From contig CM065695.1 of NCBI GenBank assembly GCA_017654935.2, positions 27,039,143 through 27,103,142 of the forward strand: DNA of 64,000 nucleotides, given 5' to 3'. This document shows positions 25,013-35,871 of this stretch, piece by piece. Position numbers and translations under genes: made by a program. Position 1 is the first letter of the stretch, and each line of letters opens with the position of its first letter. The notes under the pieces are model-generated. The model was not told the DNA's origin. It did not search any database and saw only the letters and a list, made by a program, of their open reading frames with translations. Origin of the DNA: Phymorhynchus buccinoides. Lineage: Eukaryota > Mollusca > Gastropoda > Neogastropoda > Raphitomidae.

Positions 25013-25110
25013 GCGCGCGCGCGCGCGCGCGCGTGTGTCAGAGAGAGAGAGAGAGAGAGAGAGAGTGATAGTGTATGTGTGTGTGTGTGTGTCTCACAGT
25101 GTGTGTGTGT
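24899..25110. repeat. (GA)/(GT)/(GC)/(GA)/(GT) compound microsatellite
   Basis: GA, then about 100 bp of GT, a CG block, GA and GT again. Alternating purine-pyrimidine tracts can adopt Z-DNA. Confidence 0.95.
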
Positions 25111-25334
25111 GTGTGTAATAATTTGCTTTGATACAGATTAGAGTAGAAATGGCCATCATTTCAACAAGAAGTTTGCATTCCAAAAGTAGTTATCGTTACT
25201 CTTTTTGTAACAAACATTTTTGAAAACCAACTCGCGATTTCATATTTTTCTTTCTTATTTGATGCTTCAGATGTGTATTTCTTAATTTATTGATGACGAC
25301 TGACAGGATGGAAAAAAAAGCTTTGATTTAGCGT

Positions 25335-25381
25335 ATTCCTGTCAATAAAGATCATTTTGACTTGACTTGACTTGACCTGAC

Positions 25382-25468
<87 letters not shown>
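25335..25468. repeat. Retroposon 3' tail plus (CA)n
   Basis: AATAAAGATCATTTTGACTT followed by GACTTGACTTGACCTGAC and then about 85 bp of CA. The TTGACTTGACTTG tail recurs at 51976-51998 and, inverted, at 58760-58780. Confidence 0.7.
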
Positions 25469-26080
25469 CTGCATAGGTACTTTTCATAATATCAACACGA
25501 GAATACTGTGTGGTGTGTGCGACTGATACTAATAAAAAGCAATCTACATTGTTATATAATATAACATGAGTTTTTAATGTTACATAGCTGTTTACATAAC
25601 ATAATATTTTGATTGTAAATAATGAATGTCATCATTTTCGCTCAAAAAGAAGAAGAAGCTTCATTGTGTTGAAAATGAGTAGCCAATGCACACAAATAAC
25701 TACAACATCAACAAACTGAGTCTAAATATCAACCGATTGGATTCAGGGAAAAACTCTTGGACATGTGTTGATTTGTTTGTATGTTGTCCTCTCCACCATT
25801 GTTGATGTGTACTGTGTGGGTGGAGGGTCATAAAGGCGAGCTTGGCACATTCTTTTTTTAAGAATGAAGCTTTGCTTGTCTCACTTTGGTTCTGACCCAC
25901 GCACTGCTAGGTGAATGGTATCGTAATCAACTTTGGTGGAGGGGAGTTAATTAGAAAAAGAGAGTAATTACCCTTTGTTCAATCTCGTCATCTCCTCTCT
26001 TGGCCTCACTATTTTAGTCAGGGAAAAACGTTTCGTTTCAAAGTCTTTATTAGAATTAAGAAGAAGAAAAAAAAAAGAAT
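25469..26080. other. Unassigned AT-rich sequence
   Basis: No open frame with recognisable content and no repeat structure that I can support. Confidence 0.5.
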
Positions 26081-26149
26081 TAACAGACATAGACAACGAC
26101 ATAATCTCTAAACACACGAAACATGACATATTTTAGGTATGCTATCCTA

Positions 26150-26175
26150 TACACACGCACGCACACACACATACA

Positions 26176-26212
<37 letters not shown>

Positions 26213-26242
26213 GAGCGCGCGTGCGCACGCGTACACACACGT

Positions 26243-26304
<62 letters not shown>

Positions 26305-26305
26305 G

Positions 26306-26360
<55 letters not shown>

Positions 26361-26363
26361 GCG

Positions 26364-26419
<56 letters not shown>

Positions 26420-26432
26420 CACACACACACAG
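26150..26432. repeat. Compound (CA)n/(CG)n microsatellite
   Basis: CA blocks alternate with GCGCGCGC blocks at about 26212, 26290 and 26345. Strong alternating purine-pyrimidine composition. Confidence 0.95.
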
Positions 26433-26610
26433 GCGCACGTAAACACATGTATTAGGCCTACTTAATATTAGGGAATAAGGTATAATATGAGTTCTGTACA
26501 GGCTGGTCGTCAATCTGCATTCTTTTGTTATTTCACATCACACAAAAGCATACCAAGACGCAATCACCAAAGAACGTACCCTGTTTCCAAATGGGGAAAC
26601 TTACCTCTAA

Positions 26611-26631
26611 GACCCCCCCCCCCACCCCCCC

Positions 26632-26699
<68 letters not shown>
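26611..26699. repeat. Poly(C) tract, ~85 bp
   Basis: Nearly uninterrupted C. A homopolymer this long is unusual, and its exact length is unreliable. Confidence 0.95.
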
Positions 26700-26701
<2 letters not shown>

Positions 26702-26734
26702 ACAACCTAGACAGTATAAGTTGTGAGTACACAA

Positions 26735-26938
26735 TTTGGCCGTGTACACACATAAGCGGATATTCCGTGCGGAAACCCGTGCGCCATCCATAAATAAATA
26801 GGTGAAACAAAGAAGGGAAAGAAATTGCGCACGTGTCCGAATTGCCCCCATTATGCGTCAACTTTGATCCTTCTTTCTTCCACTTATTTTGGGGTTTTCC
26901 GTACGGAACTTACGCGTCTAATGTGAACCCGGCCTAAC
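26735..26938. repeat. MITE-like element, family 3, copy 2
   Basis: Inverted relative to 298-492: starts GGCCGTGTACACACATAAGC and ends TCTAATGTGAACCCGGCC. Both termini are near-mirror images of the first copy. Confidence 0.65.
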
Positions 26939-26970
26939 ACTTACATGACCAATTCTTTTTAAACGCTAGT

Positions 26971-27133
26971 ACAGTGGAACCTCCCTTATAAGACCTCCCA
27001 TTACAAGACTCCCTCCCGCATAAGACCTACTTCTCTGAGACATTGCCCTTCTTTGTAAGTATTAAAATTACCTCCCTTATAAGACCCCTCCCTAATAAGA
27101 CCTCATTTTGGATGATTTTGTAAGGGAGGTTAA
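26971..27133. repeat. Mariner/Tigger-like short element
   Basis: Left end CAGTGGAACCTCCCTTATAA is followed by repeated CCTCCCTTATAAGACC motifs. The right part reads TTTTGTAAGGGAGGTTAA, the inverted form. CAGTGGAACCTC-type ends are typical of pogo/Tigger non-autonomous elements. Confidence 0.6.
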
Positions 27134-27377
27134 CCCTTTCACCGCCAATGTCGCATTTATGCACCACAATGGTTTAACACCCACGTCACTAAAAGGCATC
27201 AAGTCAGGGCCTGTTACCCGAAGACCCTATTTTGTTAATTTGGGGAGGTAAGGATAGGCCTGATGCTATGCATGGCACAGAGGAATTCCCAGTATTGCAG
27301 TTCATTTTTTCTCTCTCTACCTAGTTTAGCTTAATGGTACTTGGGGGCTGAAAAAAAGCTGGCGGCGAAAGGGTTAA
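27131..27377. repeat. MITE-like element, family 1, copy A
   Basis: Ends GTTAACCCTTTCACCGCCA and CTGGCGGCGAAAGGGTTAA are inverted. Interior landmarks are CACCACAATGG, GGCATCAAGTCAGGG and ACCCTATTTTGTTAATTTGG. Other copies are at 27566-28021, 28363-28612 and 39685-40174. TTAA at both ends suggests a TTAA target. Confidence 0.75.
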
Positions 27378-27399
27378 ACTGTACAATCTTGTACAACTG

Positions 27400-27563
27400 A
27401 AGGACCAGGCACACGTCCACTAAAATCGTACGACTGTACGATACGATTCGATCACGTTGGTACGTGGTCTCCAAGAACTAAATGTGATTCGCGCTTCGAG
27501 ATCACGTGATCGAATCGTTTCGTACAGTGTGCGCGATTTCAGCTGACGTGTGGCTGGCCCTTT
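27400..27563. repeat. MITE-like element, family 4, copy A
   Basis: Palindromic ~160-bp element. The left arm has ACACGTCCACTAAAATCGTA and CGATACGATTCGATCACG. The right arm has GATCACGTGATCGAATCG and GACGTGTGGCTGGCCC. Related copies are at 28085-28316, 41920-41999 (half) and 42058-42218. Confidence 0.7.
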
Positions 27564-27565
27564 AA

Positions 27566-28021
27566 AGCCCTTTCGCCGCCAGCCAGTTTTCAGCCAACAA
27601 TTTCCATTAAGCTTACCTGGGTAGAGAAAACCTGCGACATATTTAATTAACCCATTCACTGCCACCAACGTATCACACGTACTGACCTGACGACATCACC
27701 GATGACGTCATCATATGAAGAGGAATAACCCTGGCATGCTGGCTTTTCCCCAAACACAGTCAAGAGAGTAATATCCCCAGACCATTTTGCCAGATTGGCT
27801 CTATCAGTTGTCTTTTTCATGGCATGATTTGCCCAGTTATATATGTTCTTGAATTTGTCTCTGGCAGTCAAGGGGCCAAAGCTAGGCCAATCCTTACTAT
27901 ACATCCCAAAATTAACACAATAGGGTCTTCGGATAACAGACCCCAATTTGATGCCTTTCAAGGACGTGGGTGTTACAATCACTGTGGTGCTAAAATGCGA
28001 CTTTGGCGGTGAAAGGGTTCA
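27566..28021. repeat. MITE-like element, family 1, copy B with nested insertion
   Basis: Starts CCCTTTCGCCGCCAGCCAG and ends CTTTGGCGGTGAAAGGGTTC. Relative to copy C (28363-28612) it is interrupted at about 27650-27870 by sequence that begins TTAACCCATTCACTGCCACC. A 75-bp stretch at the right of this insert is identical to 62340-62414. Confidence 0.65.
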
Positions 28022-28084
28022 TTGAATTAAGCACTAAGATAACCATTGCGCGGAATCAACGACCCATCACGCAAACAGACCTTG

Positions 28085-28316
28085 TAAAGCCGGAGCCACA
28101 CACGCGTAAAATCGTACGGGGGGTGCGATGCGATTGTGTCACGGGAGTCATGATTCACGTGAAATACTTCCCGTCTAAAAAAAATAACTCCGCCATTTTC
28201 GCTCCCTATATGCTCAAGTAGACCCGATGCGTGACTTTCACGTGAATCATGACTCGCATCGTCAACAAAATCGCATCGCATTCAGATCCGAATCGTATGT
28301 GTGTGGCAGGCCCTTG
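28085..28316. repeat. MITE-like element, family 4, copy B
   Basis: Inverted arms around CACACGCGTAAAATCGTACG and TTCACGTGAAATACTTCCCG on the left, and TTTCACGTGAATCATGACTC on the right. Interior about 70 bp. Confidence 0.6.
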
Positions 28317-28362
28317 ACCCTCCTTGCAATTTTTTTTTTTTTTTTTAAGATTTCAAATGTTC

Positions 28363-28612
28363 TTTAACCCTTTCACCGCCAGCCATATTTCAGCCAACAA
28401 ATTCCATTAAATTTACTTGGGTAGAGAATAGAATCTGTCTGCAGTATTGGGGGGATTCTTCTGTGACATATATAAAACGAGGTCTATCCTTACTTCCCCA
28501 AACTGAGACAATAGGGTCTTTGGATAATAGACCCCAATTTGATGCCTTTTAGTGACATCGGTGTTAAATCACTGTGGTGCTAAAATGCGACTTTGGCGGT
28601 GAAAGGGTTAAA
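28363..28612. repeat. MITE-like element, family 1, copy C
   Basis: TTAACCCTTTCACCGCCAGC at the left and TTTGGCGGTGAAAGGGTTAA at the right form the inverted ends. The terminal TTAA is shared with the start of the adjacent family 2 element. Confidence 0.75.
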
Positions 28613-28830
28613 GACACACTGATGCACCACGATTAAGTACCTTTCTGGGTGGCATACAAATGTCCCCAACTTCAAATTGATGCTGCTCTTTAAAACGATG
28701 TTTCGTTTTCAATTTGGGGACATTTGTATGGGAGTCAAACCTGGTCAAAACACGATTTCTTACCATCTATAACTAGAGGGAAAACACGTGAAACCCCGTG
28801 ATTTTGACACGTCACCTGGTGGTTCTTTAA
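28609..28830. repeat. MITE-like element, family 2, inverted full copy
   Basis: TTAAAGACACACTGATGCAC to CACCTGGTGGTTCTTTAA, with the central CATACAAATGTCCCC / GGGGACATTTGTATG inverted pair. Reverse-complement relative of 32338-32577. Confidence 0.75.
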
Positions 28831-28999
28831 CGCGGTAGTTTACTCGCCAACTTCTAACGAACAAGCCTACTACTACCGGCCAACACATTGCGGCATTTTG
28901 GAATCAGAACCAGAAATAAAAATATAAAAAAACCATTTAAATATTGCTAATGACATTTCCCCCCTGTTTGTTTTATGTTACAAGACCCAGTAGAAGCGT

Positions 29000-29780
29000 A
29001 AAGAAACGTGAAACAATGTGTGTGTTGCCCTTGTTTGTATATTGAAAAGAATCGCGGTTTTTCTCTAATCACTTTGTACTTGTCAACGACTCAAAAAAAC
29101 AATTTCAGGCGATGTTATTATGATGAGGATAGGGTAACAGACAAAGAAATAGCTTTTTGTGCAATTTTGTGCAACAAAAGGTGTTTTTTTTAAACCATCT
29201 TTGTGATTAAGTAACACAAAAAAAGAGGCAAAGAGTTCCACAATGAAAGTTTGCAAGGGGATCGAAATACACAGGCGAACCATGCTACAGAACCAATCCC
29301 TTGAAAACACAGTCGCAGTAGAAATCAGTTTGATGTAAGCAAGTAGGAAACAGCGCTGTAGGTTTTGGATAAAAGTATCAAAAATCAAGATTATGAAGTA
29401 CCAACAAATTCGCGCATTCCTCTTTATATATTAATATACAAACAAACAATCACAGTAAAAAAAAAAAAAAGTTTTTTTTTATGTAAGCAAGCAGGAAAAC
29501 GGTGCTGCAGGTTTTAGATCAATGTCTCAAAAATAAAAATTATGAAGTACCAACAAATTCGTGCATTCATCTTTCTAATATTAGTTTTGTATATAAAACA
29601 TCTACAAATATTGCGAGCATGTTGACAGTTGTATAGATAGATTCACAGGGTCGAAGTATAACGAAGTTTGTGTACATGGGTATATCCTTGACCTACCTTT
29701 TTTAACGGGGCAACACATTCGGATATTAACGCTTTCAATCAATCACATCAAACGAAAATCACTTTATCTCTCACGGAGAA
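29000..29780. other. Unassigned sequence with a short direct repeat
   Basis: AAAATTATGAAGTACCAACAAATTCG-type phrases occur at about 29385-29415 and 29535-29562, each preceded by AAGCAGGAAA...GCTGTAGG/GCTGCAGG. This indicates a ~150-bp direct duplication. No gene seen. Confidence 0.5.
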
Positions 29781-29796
29781 ATTACATAAAGCATGA

Positions 29797-29950
29797 AATT
29801 GTTCTGCGCGGATGATCAAGACAGAATATCGATCGATACAGCTGCGCGATCTGTCGATCCATCGTGTGAGCAAAATCGGTCGATGTTTGCGCAATCAATG
29901 GATATTCTTCTGTGGCTTTGAAACGCTTTTCTTTCAGACTGTCTGCCTCT

Positions 29951-30020
<70 letters not shown>

Positions 30021-30335
30021 CTCTCCCCCCCCCCACCCCCCACACTGAGTCTCTCTCATGGGTTCTGTCTCTCTGTCAATGTCTCTCTCACTGTATCTTT
30101 ACCCTGACTGTCTCTCTCATTGTCTCTCTGTATAGAAAGGCAGAGACAGAGAGAGATAGAGGCAAAGACAGACAGTCTGAGAGAAACATTTCAAAGCCAC
30201 AGAAAGTTATTCATCGATTGCGCAAACATCGACCGATTTTGCGCATACGATGGATCGACAGATCGCGCAGCTATATCGGTCGATATTCTGCCTTGATCGT
30301 CCGTGCAGAACAAAATGACCACAATCGTATCATGT
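29797..30335. repeat. Element with ~140-bp inverted ends around a (TC)n core
   Basis: The left arm (29797-29935: TTGTTCTGCGCGGATGATCA, CTGCGCGATCTGTCGATCCA, TGTGGCTTTGAAACG) is mirrored by the right arm (30189-30318: TTTCAAAGCCACAGAAAG, GATCGACAGATCGCGCAG, GATCGTCCGTGCAGAACAA). The middle is (TC)n and (GA)-like sequence. It is a foldback or MITE-type element without coding content. Confidence 0.75.
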
Positions 30336-30800
30336 CCTTGTGTTAGTGGTCTAGTCTTGACCTGTTTTACATTATTCATAATTGTTCAACTTCCTGAGAA
30401 TAGTTCACATTCCTGACCATTTGATAAGCTCAGCTGGTTAGAAATCACACTATGTGATCTGAAAAACTTTTTTAGATCACTGTCACAGGTTCGATAATTC
30501 TCTGCTGTTGTTTTCTCATAGTATTAAACTGGTACTAACTGAGACTGAAAACCGAGGTCCCGTGTGCGAACACATGCACAAAGATCTTGCGCACATGTTA
30601 AAACCCATTCCCCTGTTCGGTAGGAGTAGGCCGTGTTGTGCCGGTGGGATGGATGACGCAAACTCACATATAGCATGCATCCTGTGCGCCAGTTGCAGTC
30701 TAAACGAAGACTTTGGGCGTGGGGCAGGACAAAACGTCCCCAATAGGAAGAAAAAGAACTGTGCTCTTCATAATGTTATTCAAAATGGATATAAAAATAA

Positions 30801-30857
30801 CGTTAGACACTACACTACAATATTTCCTTTTGGAAATATAAGTAGTGTCTAACGTTA
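30801..30857. repeat. Short hairpin
   Basis: ACGTTAGACACTAC and GTAGTGTCTAACGT flank about 25 bp. A third half copy (ATAGTGTCTAACGTTTG) follows at 30866. Confidence 0.7.
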
Positions 30858-31424
30858 TATTTATAGATAGTGTCTAACGTTTGCAATCGCCACCATGCAT
30901 ACGGTTAAGTCTCATTTCATCTTTCGATGAAGTATTCCATCTCTATGACTACGCGACTAGATGGCACAAACACAAGAACACAGAAAGAGTGGTGGTGGTG
31001 GTGCAGCATTGGCGGCGACGTGCTCTCCTGATACTGGTAGGTTAACTTTCGCAGGTACAGATCGACTGTGGAAACAAGGTTATGCAATACAACATATCAT
31101 TAATTAAAAACAGTTTTGCTGAAATGCATTTATTGATTAGATGTTTAGTTGGTGTTGGTGAATTTCATGGGTTATTTGTTGTTGTCATGCGTGCATGGCA
31201 TATCTTTTTTTCTTATCTGTCTTCATTAGATAATCATTTTAAAACAAATAAGGCACACAGGATATCTTACAGTCCACGAAGCTATCACACATATTATATA
31301 TGTTACGCCCAATCCATGAAATTGCCCATTTCAAAATGGACTTGCCCAGTTCGTGAAACAGCCACTTTAAAACTTGCTATTTAGAAACTCACTATGAATG
31401 AAAATTAGTTTTCGTTCATTAACA

Positions 31425-31924
31425 NNNNNNNNNNNNNNNNNNNNNNNNNNNNNNNNNNNNNNNNNNNNNNNNNNNNNNNNNNNNNNNNNNNNNNNNNNNN
31501 NNNNNNNNNNNNNNNNNNNNNNNNNNNNNNNNNNNNNNNNNNNNNNNNNNNNNNNNNNNNNNNNNNNNNNNNNNNNNNNNNNNNNNNNNNNNNNNNNNNN
31601 NNNNNNNNNNNNNNNNNNNNNNNNNNNNNNNNNNNNNNNNNNNNNNNNNNNNNNNNNNNNNNNNNNNNNNNNNNNNNNNNNNNNNNNNNNNNNNNNNNNN
31701 NNNNNNNNNNNNNNNNNNNNNNNNNNNNNNNNNNNNNNNNNNNNNNNNNNNNNNNNNNNNNNNNNNNNNNNNNNNNNNNNNNNNNNNNNNNNNNNNNNNN
31801 NNNNNNNNNNNNNNNNNNNNNNNNNNNNNNNNNNNNNNNNNNNNNNNNNNNNNNNNNNNNNNNNNNNNNNNNNNNNNNNNNNNNNNNNNNNNNNNNNNNN
31901 NNNNNNNNNNNNNNNNNNNNNNNN
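31425..31924. other. Assembly gap (500 N)
   Basis: Exactly 500 undetermined bases. Confidence 0.99.
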
Positions 31925-32032
31925 TATTGTATTCAAACTTCATTGGGAATGTGAATGTGGTCTCTATGTTTCTTCTTAGAATGTTCATGTTGTAACTATT
32001 TTACTTGTATAATTAATTGTGTGCGAGTGTGC

Positions 32033-32045
32033 GTGTGCGCATGCA

Positions 32046-32111
<66 letters not shown>
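32033..32111. repeat. (GT)n microsatellite
   Basis: About 70 bp of pure GT. Confidence 0.97.
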
Positions 32112-32113
<2 letters not shown>

Positions 32114-32203
32114 TAAGGAAGTAAGAGAACGTTGTGTGTAAGCATCGTGCTTATTTTACTTTCTAATGATTAATTATTTGTTTGCCTTTAATGTTCTTGT
32201 TAT

Positions 32204-32276
32204 CAATGTAAAGCGCACTGAGCTCATGTGAGAAAGAGCGCTATATAAATTCCCATTATTATTATTATTATTATTT
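32204..32276 (+). repeat. 3' end of a CR1/L2-like LINE with (ATT)n tail
   Basis: AATGTAAAGCGCACTGAGCTC...GAGCGCTATATAAAT followed by ATTATTATT. The same structure, a short GC hairpin with GCGCTATATAA and an (ATT)n tail, ends the LINE copies at 48105-48200 (inverted) and 61450-61545. It is therefore a 5'-truncated LINE end. Confidence 0.65.
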
Positions 32277-32337
32277 CTAATGACGCAAGAACCGTTATTG
32301 TATCTTTTCCCCCCACACGTTCCAGAGTTACGATCAT

Positions 32338-32577
32338 TTAAAGACCCACCAGATCACGTGTCAAAATCACGGGTTTCACGTGTTTTCCCTCTTACAGCTG
32401 GTATGAAATCTCGTTTTGACCAGGTTTGACTCCCATACAAATGCCCCCAAATTCAAAACGAAACATCATTTTAAACAGCAGCCTCAATTTGAAGTTGGGC
32501 GCATTTGTATATGGGTCACAGCTACCCAGAAAAAAAAATCAAGGGACTTAATCGTGGTGGGTCAGTGTGTCTTTAAA
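32338..32577. repeat. MITE-like element, family 2, full copy
   Basis: TTTAAAGACCCACCAGATCA to GTGGGTCAGTGTGTCTTTAAA. The centre contains CATACAAATGCCCCC and GGGCGCATTTGTATATGG as an inverted pair. Confidence 0.75.
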
Positions 32578-32773
32578 GTTAGTAGGGTGAGCGTCGGCCT
32601 TTTTTTCTTGTTTTAGAAAACAGTCTAAAATCTAGCCTAGCTGTTCAAAGAAAATGCATTGACCTACTCGTTTCATAGCACCTATTATAAGACCAATTAG
32701 AGACAAAGATTGTCATTTATCATAAACGTGAAAGATAAGATGTTAGAAAACAAGAAATTACCCATCACTCAAA

Positions 32774-32814
<41 letters not shown>

Positions 32815-32999
32815 AGATTTTTGACATTCCAAGCCTGTTGCTAGAAACTAGATCTAGCCCAGCGACTTAACTCATTCGCATCGCAAAGATTTTGAATTAT
32901 TTTTAAAAAAAAACTCACACAAATCACTCCAGCCATACACACAAATAAAACATACATAACAAAAGGAGAAATGAAAGAAGAGTACGGGTTTCTACTTCA

Positions 33000-33152
33000 G
33001 GGCCTGTATTCACGTTGAGATAGCATGAGACTTAGCATGATGCTAACTTAGAAGCTCTTCCAAAAGTCCTATTAAATCCTATAGGACATTGGAAGAGCTT
33101 CTAAGTTAGCATCATGCTAAGTCTCATGCTATCTCAACGTGAATACAGGCCC
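33000..33152. repeat. Near-perfect ~150-bp palindrome
   Basis: The left arm GGGCCTGTATTCACGTTGAG ... and the right arm ... CTCAACGTGAATACAGGCCC pair almost base for base over about 70 bp. They meet at a centre of about 8 bp (TAAATCC). This is a single hairpin-type MITE or a very recent inverted insertion. No coding. Confidence 0.93.
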
Positions 33153-33194
33153 AGGTTTAGACATAGGGAAATGGTAGTAGATGAGACTTTTATA

Positions 33195-33301
<107 letters not shown>

Positions 33302-33488
33302 CTTATTTGACCTAAAAATGCAAAGTCGAAAAACAACTCCAAACTAGATTAGTCTTGTTTATTTATAAATATTGTCCAAATTTTCGTCTACACCCGCAGA
33401 CTTTTTCTAGGACAAAAAAATGACGCATAAGGTTACAATTACGTCAAAAAACAAAACGTCATGCAAAGGAATTACGTCTATGTTATAC

Positions 33489-33491
<3 letters not shown>

Positions 33492-33560
<69 letters not shown>
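33492..33560. repeat. (GA)n microsatellite
   Basis: Two GA blocks separated by GGAGG. Confidence 0.95.
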
Positions 33561-33564
<4 letters not shown>

Positions 33565-33625
33565 CAGCTCATGTTTACAATATTAGAGTCTATCTATAGT
33601 AGTAGTAGGAGCACACGTACTCATG

Positions 33626-33652
33626 CACACACACACACACACACACACACAT

Positions 33653-33687
<35 letters not shown>

Positions 33688-33746
33688 CACACACACACCT
33701 ACACACACACACACACACACACACACGGCGCACACATCGGCGCCCG

Positions 33747-33800
<54 letters not shown>
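33626..33800. repeat. (CA)n, (TA)n and (GA)n compound microsatellite
   Basis: CA with CCTACA interruptions, then TA at 33748-33770, then GA to 33799. Confidence 0.95.
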
Positions 33801-33802
<2 letters not shown>

Positions 33803-33905
33803 ATATAGAAAAACTCTCTACGCCGATTGGTTTCCCCCACAACAAACCACTACAGAAGCAAAGTCAGAGGCGAAATTGTGGTCTACGGGAGCGAAGCGAG
33901 TTTAG

Positions 33906-34360
33906 AAGTGACCATGGTTACACAAATTTACATCCCTTGAAAAAAAAGCATCAAATTGACAGCTGTCTATTAATTAATCCCGGACATATTATAATGGCCG
34001 GAACGACTTGTACCTTTCGTGGTGCTGGGTCAAAATTTATGTTCTGAAGTGACCAAGGTATGGTGTGCACACATATTTACTTCCCTTGAAAAAAAAAGCA
34101 TCAAATTGACTATCTATTAATTCTGGACATATATGGCCTTGTCCCTTTCGTGGTTCTGGGTCAAAATCGGTGTGTTGGGTTTTCCTTCTAACCTGCTCTT
34201 GCTGGGTCAAAATTTATGTTCTGAAGTGACCAAGGTATGGTGTGCACACATATTTACTTCCCTTGAAAAAAAAAGCATCAAATTGACAATCTATTAATTC
34301 TGTCCCTTTCGTGGTTCTGGGTCAAAATCGGTGTGTTGGTTTTTCCTTCTAACCTGCTCT
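33906..34360 (-). repeat. ~150-180-bp tandem repeat overlapping a carbonic anhydrase splice donor
   Basis: Three degenerate units share GAAGTGACCAAGGTATGG, CTTCCCTTGAAAAAAAA, GCATCAAATTGAC, CTATTAATT and CCTTTCGTGGTTCTGGGTC. In the last two units, GTGTTGG...TTTTCCTTCTAACC and CTGCTCTT are present. That is the minus-strand exon end plus donor (AAGAGCAG|GTTAGAAGG), so the real exon-intron boundary at 34354 has been copied once at about 34183-34201. Confidence 0.8.
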
Positions 34361-34523
34361 TCAGAGATGGTTATCTTGTTCTTGAAGAGGGTCCAGACGA
34401 CGCTCTCGTAGCACGGGGGAGTGGTCAGGCTGCCCTCGTACCGGTAGTAGTAGCGACCCGCGCTGGTCAGCGATGACCCGTTGGCCGCAAGGTCAAAGGG
34501 CAAGAGGTCAGTCAAATTAAAAG
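34354..34523 (-). CDS. Alpha-carbonic anhydrase exon (active-site Thr region)
   Basis: 170 bp, entered after CTGACCTCAG in phase 1 and leaving in phase 0 at GAGCAG|GTTAGA. Codons read FNLTDLLPF, then [20 protein letters not shown] and [19 protein letters not shown] with the T199/T200 pair and the following C-ES-VW is the alpha-carbonic anhydrase signature that lines the zinc site. Alpha-carbonic anhydrases catalyse reversible CO2 hydration and in molluscs often serve shell biomineralisation, but no targeting signal is visible here. The first codon joins the last base of the exon at 35595-35658. The next downstream exon (C-terminus) was not found. Confidence 0.9.
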
Positions 34524-34614
34524 CTGAGGTCAGCCCGATAGAATGGTCTGCAACCAGCGTTGTCATCTTCGTTGTTGTTGTTATTTGTTGTCAGGTTACT
34601 ACTGCTACTGCAAC

Positions 34615-35310
<696 letters not shown>

Positions 35311-35439
35311 AATCAATCATTTTATTGTCCCAATCTAATTAAAACAAGGAAATTTGTTTTGCAATCGATCAATACAAAAAACAAAAACACAATAAAATGC
35401 AATAAATGCGAACACCCTAATGGGTGCTGCTGCTACTGA

Positions 35440-35514
<75 letters not shown>

Positions 35515-35530
35515 AACTACTACTACTACT
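35440..35530. repeat. (CTA)n trinucleotide array, second part
   Basis: About 90 bp of CTA after a patch containing (TCAA)n and unique sequence. Confidence 0.95.
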
Positions 35531-35594
35531 TAGCTGCAAAGCTTATTAGCTAGAAGTTCGAACCGTAACAGTTATAATATTTAATTAATTTCAC

Positions 35595-35658
35595 CTTTCA
35601 GAATGACGTCGGCGAAGGAAGACTTGAGACTGTCTAAAGCTGAATTGGGACTGCCAAC
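35595..35658 (-). CDS. Alpha-carbonic anhydrase exon (64 bp)
   Basis: Too short for ORF callers. On the minus strand TTTTCCCCCTAACCAG is followed by codons VGSPNSALDSLKSSFADVIL-K and one base, then the donor AAAG|GTGAAATT. This equals the conserved carbonic anhydrase segment after the GVFLE/K strand, where vertebrate CA2 also has a VG start and a small exon. The length (21 codons plus 1 base) gives phase 1 output. This fits the phase 1 entry of the exon at 34354-34523 exactly. Confidence 0.88.
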
Positions 35659-35735
35659 CTGGTTAGGGGGAAAATCGTAAAATGTCTGTGCATTTATTAA
35701 TTTATCTGTTAATTTATTTATATTTATACATATAT

Positions 35736-35739
<4 letters not shown>

Positions 35740-35776
<37 letters not shown>

Positions 35777-35801
35777 CATATAGTAAAAAGCAAACTGTCC
35801 G

Positions 35802-35857
<56 letters not shown>
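35740..35857. repeat. (AAT)n and (GT)n microsatellites
   Basis: AAT at 35741-35775 and GT at 35806-35857. Confidence 0.95.
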
Positions 35858-35861
<4 letters not shown>

Positions 35862-35871
35862 ACAAAACGGG

